Source of the DNA: Ailanthus altissimus
Taxonomy: Eukaryota > Streptophyta > Magnoliopsida > Sapindales > Simaroubaceae
Assembly: GCA_946807835.1 (NCBI GenBank)
Contig: OX327690.1
Location: 31,590,501-31,654,500, forward strand
DNA: 64,000 bases
Reading direction: 5' to 3'
The notes under the pieces were generated by a model, which worked only from the letters and a program-made list of their open reading frames with translations, made no database searches and was not told the origin of the DNA. Position numbers and translations under genes: made by a program. Shown here piece by piece: positions 38,509 to 55,770 of the stretch. The number at the start of each line of letters is the position of its first letter. Positions within the stretch are counted from its first letter, which is position 1.

Positions 38509-41330
38509 TCACGTCGACTTCTTAAATTTAGCTAGCTCAGTTAATACATCTTTGACGGGGACATTAAGTATGCTTCTCTTAGCCTGAAAAGGTCCATATG
38601 TTATATCAACTGGACTGCCTTTCTCCAGAGTCAATTAAGAAAAGTCTCCATCATTTGAAGATAACCTCATATTGTAGCTTTATACTGACAAGACAATTTT
38701 AAATAGAAAAAAACAATCTAACTAGAAAAAACTGAATCCTGTGGATTCAAAATCAATAGGAGATAAAATTTCAAAGTCTACACAGCTCAATGGGAAAACT
38801 AGTGCCAACATACAATTATGAAGCAGAAAAAAAAAATTACAATGCAAAAAAATTAACCTAAAAAACAACAATATGAGTTCTAAAGTAGAAAAATAATAAC
38901 CTTATTTTCCATTTATTAAGACATAAATGAGCTTTCACTAGTGCAAACTGACTGACAAGATACCATTGAATACTAACCTAATTAAATGCACAATCTTCAC
39001 TTCTTTTTAGAACAAACAATCAATTCTCTTCTTGGTTTCTTTACAGAAACACCAAGTGTAATAAACAATTAAATAGCATCTCTATCGAATAAACTACAAT
39101 CTTAGACAAATCATACCTTCAAGGAGGGGACAAGAGCAAATACTTCTTCAACAGTTTCTGGACACACATTGGCAATCACACAAATCTGCAGCCAAATATT
39201 TAAAATCAAGAGAGCTGCATGACTTTTAGAATTGAGTTATACAAGTTCAGATTATACCTCACCATCAGTGACACCATGTTTCAAGAGAGTTCTGATGGTA
39301 GAGTTAATAGTCCAACACCAGATGAACCATCAAATAACAGTTATATAATGCATAAGCAAAAGATAATCATTTAACTACAAGAGATAGAGAGAAAATAAAA
39401 GCAAGGATACTCGAGAAGTCCTCTGACAGCCTGAGGATTTGTATATCGGCTACCTGTTTTTGCATACAGCAGTCCCTTGTCAAATGACCTGAAAACAGGA
39501 AAGATATTATATCACTTCAGTAAACTGCTACTCAATAATAGAAGTTCTGGAGTTGCTACTGACACAGGGATTTTAATAGTTGGATCTGCTGATAATGCAA
39601 CCATCTGCTCCTGGATTCCTTCTAAGATATGTGCAGCCTCACAGTCCATCAGGCATTTGGCATTTCTTGGAAGCTCTGCAATATCAGCGACTATGAAGTC
39701 AATGCAGCATCATTCATTTCCAGCATGACAGAGTGCCTTAGATATGAAGATTTAAAACCTATAAACCACACGCTGTCTATATAGCAGGTAAATAACTGGC
39801 CAAGCCAAGAACAACTGAGAAATATGGAGAGATAATGAGGCCAATTTCTACCTGGCCTTAATCATCACCAAAAGTATCCAAATAACATAAAGCCTTAAGA
39901 ATTTACACATGTAGTTCAGGTGCAGAAGAATAGAATTGCTTAACAAATGAAGAAAATTCCAGTTGTCAAAAAGGCCAAATTAGAGCGCTAGTGTGAGGAT
40001 CATTAGAGATGACAAACCCTGCTCAATTCTGAGCTCAAGCGGTAGAGATTCCTTCACTACAGAAGCCTTCACAGAATTAGCAACCTTGTCTCCTTTTCCC
40101 CCTTTGCTCAAACCACCTTTACCAATTCCATCAGATTTTGAAGAAAAATTCAATTTTCCTTCAGTTAGACCTAAAACAAAATTACCAGCATTCAAAAAGA
40201 GGAGAGTCAGATTAATAACAAAATAGTAATAAGCTTGAGAATTGTCCTTCAAACAATTGTAAGAGACTGTAGAGACAAGTTTATCTATCACTAAAATAGA
40301 AAATAGTAACCTTCAGTGTCAAACTGAACTTTTCTTCCCCTCTTTGACTTTGCTGAGCTATCATCCTTTCCTCCCAGAGATGCTACAAAAGAAAAAAAAA
40401 ATGGGACTGTTGTGCATCTCAAGCATGATTTAGAACAAGGAAAAAGGAAAGAAAAAGATGCATTGATGTGGCCTTGTCTAAAGGAATCTTCCAGAGATTT
40501 CATCTATGATTCAGCCTGCATGCAATGAAAGCTTACAAGAAGAGAGACTGACAGTTCTGATTCATGCTAATGAGCCATCCTATGTAGCAGAAAAAAAAAA
40601 TCGTTAATTTATGAATCTATTGTCAGTCAGTGTGTGGAGAAGATGGAAATTTCCCATCCTTGGTAACATCAAGCAAGACTATCAACATTAAGATGAGCCC
40701 CTAAAACCCTTATACTGCATCTGGTGGCATGAAATTCAGCCATGTACTGGAATTGGATGGAAAATGCCCGGGTCTGGCATTCAAGTTCCAATTCCAAGCT
40801 TTTAATTCAATGCTCATGAAATATAATTAATCACTATCAGGGAACCAGAGACACTTATCTTTGTTCAATTATTTATTTATTTTTAGTTTCAGCCATCTAC
40901 CAAAGAGAACAAATTCAAGTCAAACCGTAGCTTTGAATAATGGCTCAAAGACCAAAAGGGGCCAGGAAATTACTACTTCAGCTTTCCCCATACCTTAGAT
41001 TATACAAAGAAACCACTTCTCCCCAACATGCTAAAGCTTAATGAGCTTTTTTTCACCCGTTCAGCAAGTGGGTATTAGAAAACACTCCCTAAAATCACAA
41101 TCCCTAGCAGCAGTTTCAACCAAAAACATTGTTTTTTGAGCGCCACAAAGTGACCACGTACAAAGAAGGCAATGCGCGTTCAGTATTGGCAGCAGTAAGA
41201 ATTAAATGAAAGACAAAACAAACAATTGATGCTGATAAAAACGCATGTATCAGGAGTAGAATTGATGCTTACAAGGAGTAGATTTGAGAGAAGTTTTGCC
41301 TGCTTTGCCTCCTTTTCCTCCTTTCTCCAT
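38509..41330 (-). CDS. NRPD4: RPB4-like subunit 4 of RNA polymerases IV and V (NRPD4/NRPE4 type)
   Basis: Eight exons: 41273-41330, 40311-40382, 40018-40170, 39564-39675, 39411-39488, 39258-39291, 39117-39185, 38509-38583. All phases close to give 216 aa. The N-terminus is Gly/Lys-rich (MEKGGKGGKAGKTSLKS) and holds GGKDDSSAKSKRGRKVQFD, a segment characteristic of the Pol IV/V-specific subunit rather than Pol II RPB4. The C-terminal half (about 92-216) is the RPB4 helical domain: LMDCEAAHILEGI, PTIKIPVSFDKGL, YTNPQAVRGLLE, HGVTDGEICVIANVCPETVE, DVLTELAKFK. By family, the protein pairs with the RPB7-like subunit on the polymerase stalk and serves RNA-directed DNA methylation. Exon 4 uses an unusual-looking border (CCTGT/GTCAGT) chosen because it restores PVSFD. 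Assignment to Pol IV/V over Pol II rests mainly on the N-terminus. Confidence 0.92.
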
Positions 41331-42934
41331 TACTAGTTTTAGCTTCAGAGTTCAGACTCAGTCGACTTTGCTATGTTGGGTTCGTCTTTTTTTTTTTTAA
41401 TTTATTTTATTTAACCTTTGCGATGACTAATCTATTGACACGTGGAAATCGAGAGAGAGGAAAATTTTAGTCTTTTTAGAACTGGGCTAAAAAGTAAAAA
41501 ACCGTTATGATGCTCGTGAAAATCGGACTGCGGATGATGGGCCATCAATCCATCTATAATTATAAATCACAGCAAAATCTCGTTAAATTTCTATCTTAAG
41601 ACCAAAAATAAATATTAATTAATTAAATTGTTGATTATAAATTTATGCAAATTTTTAATATTTTTATAAAATGGTATTTCTATTTTTTTATTATAATTAA
41701 GTGAATTAAATTTTTTTTTACAAATTAACTATATTTTCATGTATTTTTTGTGTAAGCAAATAAAATTTATAAATATACTTTTTTTGATGAAGTATTGTTT
41801 TTCAAAAATAAAATAATATATTGTTCAATATATTTCATTATTATATTTTATTATCATTTAATCAAACAAAACTCTATTTAAGTAAATAAAAAATAGTACA
41901 TGTTAGATAATAGTGGCTTCTACATATATCATATGAATTTAGTTTCTTATTAATTTATATAATAAGTGGTTTTATATAAAATTATAAAGTTTTTTTTAAT
42001 TATATATAATCTTATAAATTTATTGAATTATTAAATTAACATATTGACGTTAAGACCTATCTTTAATCAAAATTATCAATTTATCGAATATGAATATATC
42101 AAGGCTCTACTTATAATTTTTATAATTTGGCGTTTTCAGTAAATGGAAGAATAGAGATAATTAGCAATATCATGTTGAAAATATAAAACAAAAGTAAACT
42201 AGAGGGAGCTGTATGATATTTCTTATTTTAAGATGCATCTGCTTTAGAACCCATTATTCATTGTTACGTTAGAACTCTAAAGTGGCAAAGCTTACAAAAG
42301 CTCTTACATGCTTGTAGACAAGACAAATCATGGGCAAAAATGGGTTTCATGGCAGAAGCTTCAAGTGTAAATCAAGTGGTGGTAATCTATTCATTCACAG
42401 TAAACTAAATATTTATTTATTTAGTTAGTTTTAATTTAAAGAGAGGGTATTCAAACTCAAGATTCGACATTATTCGAACTATTATCGAACCATCCTTGAT
42501 TACTCTGAAAATGATACTTCAGCAGCCCAACAATTGATGGTTCTTCGAAGAGATGGCATGGCACCAATTAATGGTCATGCAACAGCACTATACATATCCT
42601 TCTCACGACTGGTTTCAGATGATCCCCGGTTGTGATTTTATCATAATAGAGTTAAAGGCAACATGGCAGCTCGGCAGATTAATTTTCCACTGATGCAACG
42701 AAACTAATAAATAACAAAACGAACCACTACATCCCTTTTGTTCAAGCTCAAAACAACCCTCTTCTAACCAAAAAATTTAAAAGAATGAAAAAAAAAAGTT
42801 CTGGTAATCTAATTGACAAAAAAGAAAGTCTAACATTCTCTCTAACTGTGAACCTCTGCAAACAATAATTTGTCCTTTAGAAAAACAAGTCCAGCACTGG
42901 AATAGAGTAATCTGATGCTGGTCTGAACTGAACC
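41331..42934. other. NRPD4 promoter and CBL 3' flank
   Basis: 41340-41460 is the presumed NRPD4 promoter and carries a CACGTG at 41439-41444. 41550-42200 is very AT-rich. About 42300-42934 is likely CBL 3' UTR or flank. No further gene. Confidence 0.45.
41439..41444. promoter_or_regulatory. G-box core upstream of NRPD4
   Basis: CACGTG about 110 bp upstream of the NRPD4 start codon (context GACACGTGGAAA). Position is suggestive of a bZIP/bHLH site; no other evidence. Confidence 0.3.
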
Positions 42935-47315
<4,381 letters not shown>

Positions 47316-48852
47316 GATCTTTTCCAGAAATAAAAACACTCCATACCTGTGTACAAGGAAAACCTAACTTCTAAATTTGAACACTCTGATAGTAAAATGC
47401 CATGACTTAATTAAAACAGACAATTAACTCTTTGCTTGTCCAGAAAATCCAAGTCATAATATTACAATTTATTTGAACCCAGAAATGTGAGAATCTGATG
47501 TTTGTTCTGGATTTTTTCCCCCTCGGTGATAAAGAAAGAATATTATACAATATGGAGATCAAGCAGTTCCCACACGCATCAAAGAAATCCAATCTGCTCC
47601 TTTGTTGTGACATAAAAGATATAGGATGGGAAAGAAACATTAAGTTTTTCCACATTCAATGACTACTAGTTGCAGGAAACCAAAATAATTTTCTGTATTG
47701 CCCTGTCTTCCAAGCAAACGAACAATGCATATATGCGACACGAAAAATGCCAGAACTAGTATTAAAAAGAACATGTATGCATGCATGCACTTATAACCAA
47801 CCTAACACTAAGAAGGAAGATAAACTGAATAACATGTACAACTACTTCAACTGTCTTCAGGAGTTAAGTTGAGATCACGAACTAGTGAACAACATAGGTT
47901 CAACTACTACTGTAAAAGGTTATCCTTTCCTCATCCCAGCCTAATGCAAGAAAACCTAAAACATTGTATTCATGTAACTGGTGCTTAAACCTTCACAACT
48001 AGCATTCTAGCTTAATCCATTGAACACCAATCCCAGCCTCGTGCAAGAAAACCTCAAACATTGTATTCATGTAACAGGTGCTTAAACCTTCACAACTAGC
48101 ATTCTAGCTCAACCCATTGAAACCTCAACACTCATGCAGGTTAACCGCATTAATGTACAATAATCCCTATGCCTTATAGCATACCAAAGAGATCCAAAAC
48201 CTGAATAGTGAATGCCATAATTCCTGAAGTGCCTTATAGTTCATTCATGATAATTCGATTTTCCTATGCATGTTTCACAAACTCAACATTCCAATTCTAA
48301 ATCAATCTCTTCGATATCACCATTAGTAAATAACCATTAAATGTCCAACTCCTACTGAATAGGAAAGAATTTGAGCTCACATTTACTATTTGGGCAAAAA
48401 GTAAATAAGAATCAGGGACTAGTATGATTTTAGACACGACCCATGTCGTGTATGCAAAATCATAAGAGAATTATTGAGAAAATCCAATCATAAATACGTA
48501 ATTGATCGAGAAATTTCAAAAAGGTTTAACGTGAAGCAAAGAGAAAACAAAAGAAGAAACGGGAAATACAGCTACAAATATCAACTGATCACTGCATTAA
48601 GCAGGCCAATTAAAAAGTAAAATAAGGAAATAAAAGAAACCTAACTTTAATATCGGATACTAATGCCATCAATTCAAAACCAGAATTAAGACATAAACCA
48701 GACAATGGAAGAGATTTTGTTCCAACCCAATAATGATCAAATGAAATCGAGAAGAAGATTAAAAATTTGGAGCAAATATAGACAAATTTCAAAACATAAA
48801 AAGACAAACAATCATGAGAATTATGGAAGGGAAAAAGATAGAAAGGTCTTAC
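47316..48852 (-). other. 5' UTR intron of CBL
   Basis: Non-coding. A donor (ACTAAAAG/GTAAGA on the minus strand) ends a probable leader exon at 48853. Contains the 97-bp tandem duplication listed separately. Minus-strand frames here have no family match. Confidence 0.5.
47933..48126. repeat. 97-bp tandem duplication
   Basis: Two adjacent copies beginning ATCCCAGCCT (47933 and 48030). Both contain CATTGTATTCATGTAAC and CTTCACAACTAGCATTCTAG and differ by only a few bases. Inside the probable CBL leader intron. Confidence 0.85.
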
Positions 48853-49610
48853 CTTTTAGTAAATCCAGATAAAGAAAAAGAGAAATAGAAAGCCAGGTGA
48901 AGTAGACGAGGAGAAGTCGAAATTCTCAGACATGTCTCACTATTTTTCTTTATCCAGTTAATTTCTTTTCTATCATCGAGATATATGGAGATTTTAATTT
49001 CTTAAGTAAAGTTAAATGATTGCGATTGATTAAACTAAATGAAAATCGGAACATCAAATGATATTTCTTTTTTTTTTTATTACTCAAAACACGCTGCTGT
49101 TGAGTGTCGCCTGTGGCTGGAAAGAGAGGGGGGAGGGACAAACGGGAAATTACAAAATAAAAAGGCGTAGGTAATTTTTTTTTTTTTTTTTGGGTTTTGG
49201 GGAATAGCCTGCTAAATATAGAAAACAGATCCCTTGTCTGACAACGAAACAAGTGTTTTTCACACGTGGCTCTTGCCTCTGAGGTTCTTAATGTCACCTG
49301 TATTCGAGGACAACATAACTGCTCAAAAATTGTGTTAAAATTTGTTAAAAAACAGAACCAACCCGGAACCAGGTTTTCATATACTGAGATGTAAAAGGCT
49401 CTCTCATCTAGTGATTCGCAGGTATCGCATTCTTCGTTGGCCGATCCATTGATCACCTTCTGCCTCCTGCCCAATAGACTTGATTTATAGCTGCTTTACG
49501 ATGTGCACACTGCTGATTCTAATTCCCAAATTTGGTGAAAGAATAGAATATCTTGCCCTAAAGACTCTGTCTCAATGAAACAACCTAATCTCTCTTAAGA
49601 TGAGGAGGAA
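48853..49610. other. CBL leader exon and promoter
   Basis: 48853 to about 48980 is a probable noncoding leader exon. A CACGTG core lies at 49263-49268. The 174-codon minus-strand frame at 48950-49474 spans low-complexity Lys and Phe runs across this promoter and resembles no protein family, so it is not called as a gene. Confidence 0.45.
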
Positions 49611-49613
49611 TGT

Positions 49614-49692
49614 TATTAATTTGGGTAAATTCAACCTACCAAATTTTTATTCAATCATATAAGTTTTTAAAAAATATATATAACAAAAAAAA
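49614..49692. repeat. Outer left end of a split fold-back element
   Basis: ATTAATTTGGGTAAAT followed by AAATTTTTATTCAATCAT mirrors the far right end near 55715-55775, where the same blocks occur as reverse complement. The remainder of this arm resumes at 54240, after the LINE. Confidence 0.6.
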
Positions 49693-49739
49693 ATGAAAAC
49701 ATGCATTAATTGATTGTGCGTATAGATTGTTTCTAAGAT

Positions 49740-50581
49740 TTCAATAAGTGCAAGTTTTTGTATTAAATTGTTGAAAACAATTTGATTTAATTTTGGTTCA
49801 TGCTATTAAAGAGAAATTGTTTTTGTTTAATTTTGAGAATAAATTTGAGCAACGGAGGGTACTTGAAAATAGACCTCCCACCTTTGATAAACGCCTATTA
49901 ATTATTAAAATTTAAAAATCTCAAATGGTCATAAATGTTACCAGTATTAGATCCTTACCTATTTGGGTGCAATTGCCAGGGTTGCCTTAAGAATTTTGGA
50001 GCCCTCTTCTTTTGTGTCGTATTGCCAATGCCTTGGGTTCCTCAAAATTCTGTGACCAATGTACTTTGAATATAACAAGGTTAGCATATGTAAGAGTCTT
50101 GGTGAAAATGAATGTGGAGGGAGAGTTTTTTTCCATAATCACCTTAGAGGATGAAGAGGATAACTTTGTCTTGCAAAAGGTGTCCTACGAATGGAAGCCT
50201 ACTGTTTGTCCAAAATGTAAGAAGTTTGGTCACGATGAAAAAGACTGTAAGGCAGAGATTAAACAAGTGAGAAAAGTGAAAGGTATTGATCAGAACATTC
50301 AAGGCAGAAATGAAGCACCTATTGTCCATCCTGAGAAAGAACAGGTAAACCAAGACGAAGGCCAAATAAGATTGGATAAACGGGTTCCAGAGGATAATAA
50401 GGCAAAAGATCCTACAAATAAGACAATGGAACACGCGCCAAGGGTTGGAGGTTCAAATGCAACTCAGGCAGTGGACAGATTCAACTTAAGAAAAATTATT
50501 GCTCTAACACATGAGGTGGAAATTATAAGAGATGGTCGGCGCACCACAAGGATCCCTAAATCCCTTATTAAGAGGCAATGA
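49740..50581 (+). pseudogene. LINE ORF1 (DUF4283 / zinc-knuckle protein), 5'-truncated
   Basis: DUF4283-like sequence (LLKTIWFNFG, FLFNFENKFEQRRVLENRPP, WVQLPGLP, EFWSPLLLCRIANALGSSKF) runs with stops into an open stretch of 189 codons at 50012-50581. That holds the CCHC knuckle CPKCKKFGHDEKDC and a charged tail. In plant L1 elements this protein binds the element RNA. Confidence 0.8.
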
Positions 50582-50639
50582 TCTCAAGCTGAAACATTTG
50601 GGGTCTGCATAACCCTTGCAAACAATCAGAGGTGAGAGT

Positions 50640-53600
50640 TCTGATTAAATTGAGAAAATTATGTATTTTGGGATTGTTAGAAATAAGAGTTAAATTAGCT
50701 AATATAGATACTATCTAAAGGAAATTAGCTTTACGAGATTGGAAGATGGAACATAATTTCGATTATCTAGATATGGGAAGAATTTAGATTACTTTTAATC
50801 CTGCTAGATGCAAGGTGGTGATCTTAAGAAAGGACTGGCAATTTATTCATTATAGAGTACTTATTGTTGATTTCGAGTTCTACTAGACTCTTATTTATGG
50901 GGCCTCTATTGCTAATGATAGGGAGAGTCTCTGGCAAGACATTTGTGCTAGCTTGGCTTCTAACACTATCCCTTGGCTGATCAAGGGGATTTCAAAAATG
51001 TCCTCAGTAACAATGATCGAATAGGTGGCCAGTGGATTAATGATAATATGGTGGATCGGTTTAAAGAATGGATCTCAAAACTTGAGTTGTTCGAGCTTAA
51101 AAACTATGGATGTTGTTACACGTGGTGCAATAACCAGATATGATAGATGTGTAGGAGGCTTCCGAGTGTGAAGTATTGCCATCTGGTATTTTTTATCACT
51201 CTCCTATCGTGGTTTCCATTTCTAGAGCTTTCCCTATTGGTAGAGTGCATTTTAAGTTTTTCAATGCTTGGTGCTCCCACCCTGAATTTCTCAATACAGT
51301 TAATCAAGTTTGGCAATGCAACTTTTATGGCTCTTCGATGGCTTGTGTATGGTCTAAACTCAAATCTTTAAAACTCGAGTTGAAAAGGTTTAATGAAGAA
51401 TTCGTTTTTTATGTCTATCAGAAGATTGAAGAATGTAAGTTGATGTTATCCTCCATACAGAGTCGACTAATGCATGATCCTTTTAATAAAGTTCTTCAAG
51501 ATTAGAAGATAGGTATTTATCAACATCTAAGGAAACTTATTTTTGTAAAGGAAAGTATTATCAGACAAAAATCTAGAATTAGATGGGTTCAACTAGGGGA
51601 TTTAAACTCTAGTTACTTTTATAATTTATTAAAGAAGAGAAGAGTCAGGAATAAAATCACTTCGATAAAATGCCTGAATGGGGAGCACTTTAATAATCCT
51701 AAGGTTGTAAAAAATGCTATAGTCAGATACTACACAAAACTGTTGGGAACAAACACATCTTTTAAGGTATCCATTCAAAAGAGAATCATTGATGTTGAAC
51801 CTAAACTGAAGACCGAAGACCAAGACATACTGAGGGCTCCTGTCACTGCCCAAGAAGTCAAGAATGCTATGTTCAGTATAAATGGGGATAAAGCTCCAGG
51901 ACTTGATGGATACAATAATTTTTTTTTTCCAGAAATATTGGCACACTGTTGGCATAGAGGTAACTGAAGTTGTGCAACAGTTCTTCTCTTCAGGTCAATT
52001 CTATAATCCTATTAGTGCCACTGCTATCACACTTAAGATTCCTAATCCTCATGGTTTGGGTGACTATAGGCCAATTGCATGTTGTACTGTCCCATATAAA
52101 TGCATTACCAAAATAATAACTTTCAGATTAAGGAAGGTAGTGGACTATATAGTTAATTCTAGTCAATAAGCTTTTATCCCTCATAGAAATATAGCAAATA
52201 ATATATTACTAGCCCATGAATTGGTAAGGGGCTATGATCGAAATAGTAGAGTTTCAAGATGTGCCATAAAAATAAACCTCTGTAAGGCTTATGATTCAAT
52301 CTCGTGGAATTTTCTAGAAGAAGTATTGATGAGACTCAACTTTTCCTACTCTTTTATCAAACTCATCATGATATGTGTTAGAACTAGCATGTTCTCAATT
52401 GTGGTTAATAGCAGTTTAGAGGATTTCTTCCTGGGGAAGAAATGATTGCGACAAAAGGACTCCATGTCACCTCTGCTTTTTGTTTTGACTATAGAGTACT
52501 TTAGTATGAGCCTAAATTGTATTCCTCAGAATCAATTCACCTTCCATAAAGGGTATAAGAGACTGAAGTTAAATCATTTGATGTTTGCTAATAACTTATT
52601 CTTGTTTTCCTATGGTGATGCAAATTCTGTTGGTCAATTTAAGAAAGTGTTAGATGAATTCTTCATGGCCTCTAGTCTACAGCTCAATGCAAGCAAGAGC
52701 TTCATTTTCTTTGAAAATGCCCTAACCCCACCAAGGAGGCTGTTTTACAACTCACACATTTTCAACATGGTGCTCTGCCTATCAAATACTTAGAAATTTC
52801 TCTAATTTTTGGGAGACTTAAGAAAGACTTTTGTCATGAGCTAATTAATAAGATAACTGCTAGAATTTCAAGCTGGACGATGAAATACTTGAGTTATGCC
52901 GAGAGATTACAATTGATCAATTCTGTTCTCATGAGTTTGCATGTCTACTGTTATTTTATGTTTGTTTTTCCTAAATCAATCATCAAAGAAATTGAAAATA
53001 AATGTCGCAAGTTCTTGTGGCATAGAAGTAACCTTCAGAGGACTAGAGGCTTAGTAGCTTGCACGAGGTTTGCCAAAGTAAAAATGGAGGAGGCCTTGGC
53101 ATCCAACCTATAAGTTCTTGGAATCTGACGGCAATTGTCAAGCATACTTAAGAGCTGATTGTAGTAAAAAATTCTTTATGGATTAGATGAGTGACTGATA
53201 ATAAACTCAGGTAGCTCAGTTTTTGGGGTATCACAAAACCTATAAATTATAATTGGACATGAAGAAAAATGTTGGACTTGCGGAGCCAAATAAAATAGTT
53301 ATTCTCCTACATTTTGGGAAACAAAAAGTCTTTCTACTTTTGGTATGATCCATAGATGGATGGAGAATCAATAGTTGATAAATTTCCTCAAGTAAATATT
53401 TCTGATGCTGACATTCCACGAGACGCTAAGTTGTAGATATGTGGCAGCATGAGCATTGGAACCTACCTGACCCCTTGGACGAGTACACCGTCAATGTTTG
53501 AAATCACAATCGCAATAATTTCTCAATCACTTCTGACGATGATAGAATTATGTGGACATAAAGCTCCAATGCAAAGTTTTCAATTGTTAGTACATGACAG

Positions 53601-54150
53601 TGCCTTAATAACTTTAGAGCTATAGTGGGATGGTATAAATTGGTATGAGGATCTCAACATATACCTAAATACAATTTTATCACTTGGTTGCCATTAAAGA
53701 ACAAATTATCTACCAGAGAGAAGTTTATAAAATGGGGACTTATTCCCTTAGATGATTGTCCATTGTGTGGTCGAGACAAAGAGACAATTTAATATTTATT
53801 TTTTCAATGCAACTTTTCTCATGATATCTGGCATAAGGTTCTTTTAGCTTGTCAAATCAATTGTCACCCTATCAACTGGTGGCGCGAGGTTTCTTTTTTC
53901 TGCAGGGAAACTCAAGGAAAATCTATTATTTATAAGATCAGAAGAGTTTCCTTTTGTGCTACAATTTATTTTATATAAAGGGAGCACAATTAGGTGGTGT
54001 TTCATCATAAAAATCCTTCTACTACCAATGTATTACATTATATTAAAGATATTATATGGATTAGATGTTTAAGTGTTTTGAATAGTCAGGGAGTAGATTA
54101 CATTACGAATAGGTGGTGATACTAATACGTTCCTAGATTCTTAAATGGGT
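50640..54150 (+). pseudogene. LINE ORF2 (endonuclease-reverse transcriptase), broken
   Basis: Endonuclease traces at about 50780-51130 (LIYGASIANDRESLW, WLIKGDFKNVLS). Reverse transcriptase at 51740-52800: GDKAPGLDGYNNFFF, GLGDYRPIACC, KINLCKAYDSISWNFLEE, DSMSPLLFVLTIEY. The catalytic F-A-D-D box reads FANN (LMFANNLFLF), so it lacks both metal-binding Asp. A zf-RVT domain follows at about 53690-53840 (KWGLIPLDDCPLCGRD). Stops at several points. Inactive. Confidence 0.85.
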
Positions 54151-54239
54151 GTGTAATATTTTTGTTATTGAACTTTCGATTCGTACCCTTTGTTGAACTA
54201 GCAATAATATCATTAAGCTTTATTTACCCAAAAAAAAAA

Positions 54240-55770
54240 TTTGACTAAGAAAAATGAGAACATAAAATTATTTTCAATAAACACAACAACTAAATGTTTC
54301 CACTAAGTTCTAATAAGAGAAAAGAAATATAAAAAAAAAGTCTTTGTAGCACTCCATGATCGACCTTATGAAATCTAACAAGTTCTAGTTGAAATGCAAC
54401 AACTAATTATAAAAAAAATAGGGTGAACACAAAACTCCATGAGTAGATATATATATATATATATATTTATACTATAATATGTTTCTTATATTATACTATG
54501 TTAACTATAATATTATAAAATAAAGAAAGCTCGTTTGAAGATATATTAAATCTACATGTAAGACTAAAACTAAATATTCTATGAAAAAAATTTATGAAAT
54601 TTTCATCTTTCTATAAAATAAATTGACTAAACTTATAATTTAAAAATTATACTGACAACTAAAAAAGACACCAAAACAAGTACCCAGGAGAATAATTAGT
54701 CATACACCTATTGTAACTACTAACACACGGGCAGAACAAAAAGAATAAGCTAATCATACACTTGACAGTATTACATCGCACAAACAGAGTAACTGGTTGT
54801 ACACGCATGCCTACAGCTATGTCCCCAAAGGGCTAAGTGTTCAACACACGGGCCAAAGTCTTTATATGTGCTTGAACGGGTCTCAAAGACTTGTATTTGA
54901 ATTTATAACTTAGTATAAAAGAATACGGGTCAGGTGATTTAAAAATCATCCAAACTGAGTAAGTAGGGTACATGCCAGGTGATTTAAAATCACTTGGCAT
55001 ATACCCTTTCATACTCAATTACAAATTCAAATACAGGTCTTTGAGACCTATTCAAGCATATACAAAGACTTTTGGGTTGTGTGTTTGAATATCTAGCCTT
55101 TTGGGGCATGACTCTGTGCATACATGTACAACCAATTATTGCTTTACCTGTGCAATGTAGTACTGCCAAGTATATAACTAATTTATTCATTTTGCTTTGC
55201 TCGTGTGTTAGTAATTATACAATGTGTATAACTAATTATTCCATTGGTTACTTGTTTTGGTGTCTCTTTTAACTACCAGTATAGTTTTTAAAGTAGAAGC
55301 TTATCAAATTTATTTTATAGAAAGATGAAAATTTCATAAAATTTTTCTAGTTATAAGTATTGCATATGGATTTAGTATATTTTAAAATGAGTTTTCTTTA
55401 CATTATAATATTATGATTAACATAATATAATATAAGAAACTTATTGTAGTGTGTATATATATATATTCACTCACAAAGTTTTGTGTTCACTCTATTTTTT
55501 TATAATTTTTTTTAAATTGTTGCATTTTAATTAGAGCATGTTAAACTTTATAAGATCAACCACATGGTGTTATAAAAGATTTTTTCTTATTTCTTTTCTT
55601 TTATTAGAACTTAGTAAAGATATTTAGTTATTGTATTTATTAAAAATAATTTCATGTTACGTTTTTCTTATTATTAATTGAATATTTTTTTGGTTATATT
55701 GTTTTTTCAAAAACTTTTATGATTGAATAAAAATTTACTTAAATTAATACACTAGATTTACTTAAATTAA
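54240..55770. repeat. Long fold-back (inverted-repeat) element
   Basis: The arms 54240 to about 54984 and 54986 to about 55690 are mirror images with roughly four in five bases matching by eye. The centre is the tight hairpin GCCAGGTGATTT/AAAATCACTTGGC at 54974-54998. Landmarks in both arms: GAAATTTTCATCTTTCTATA, GACACCAAAACAAGTA, TACTAACACACG, GGTCTCAAAGAC. Outer ends extend to 49614 (beyond the LINE) and about 55770. No coding capacity; small frames at 54833-55272 are arm artefacts. Confidence 0.85.

Larger units (their letters stand above)
49693..54239 (+). mobile_element. LINE (plant L1 type), inserted in the fold-back element
   Basis: About 4.5 kb. It starts within ORF1, ends in an A-run at 54228-54239, and carries ORF1, endonuclease and reverse transcriptase remains in order. 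Its insertion separates two parts of one inverted-repeat arm (49614-49692 and 54240-54960). The border at 49693 is approximate. Target duplication cannot be defined because both borders are A-rich. Confidence 0.75.

Noticed and set aside
48950..49474. 174-codon open frame on the minus strand upstream of CBL
   Set aside because: It crosses the promoter and leader of CBL, is full of Lys and Phe low-complexity runs, and resembles no protein family. Treated as chance.
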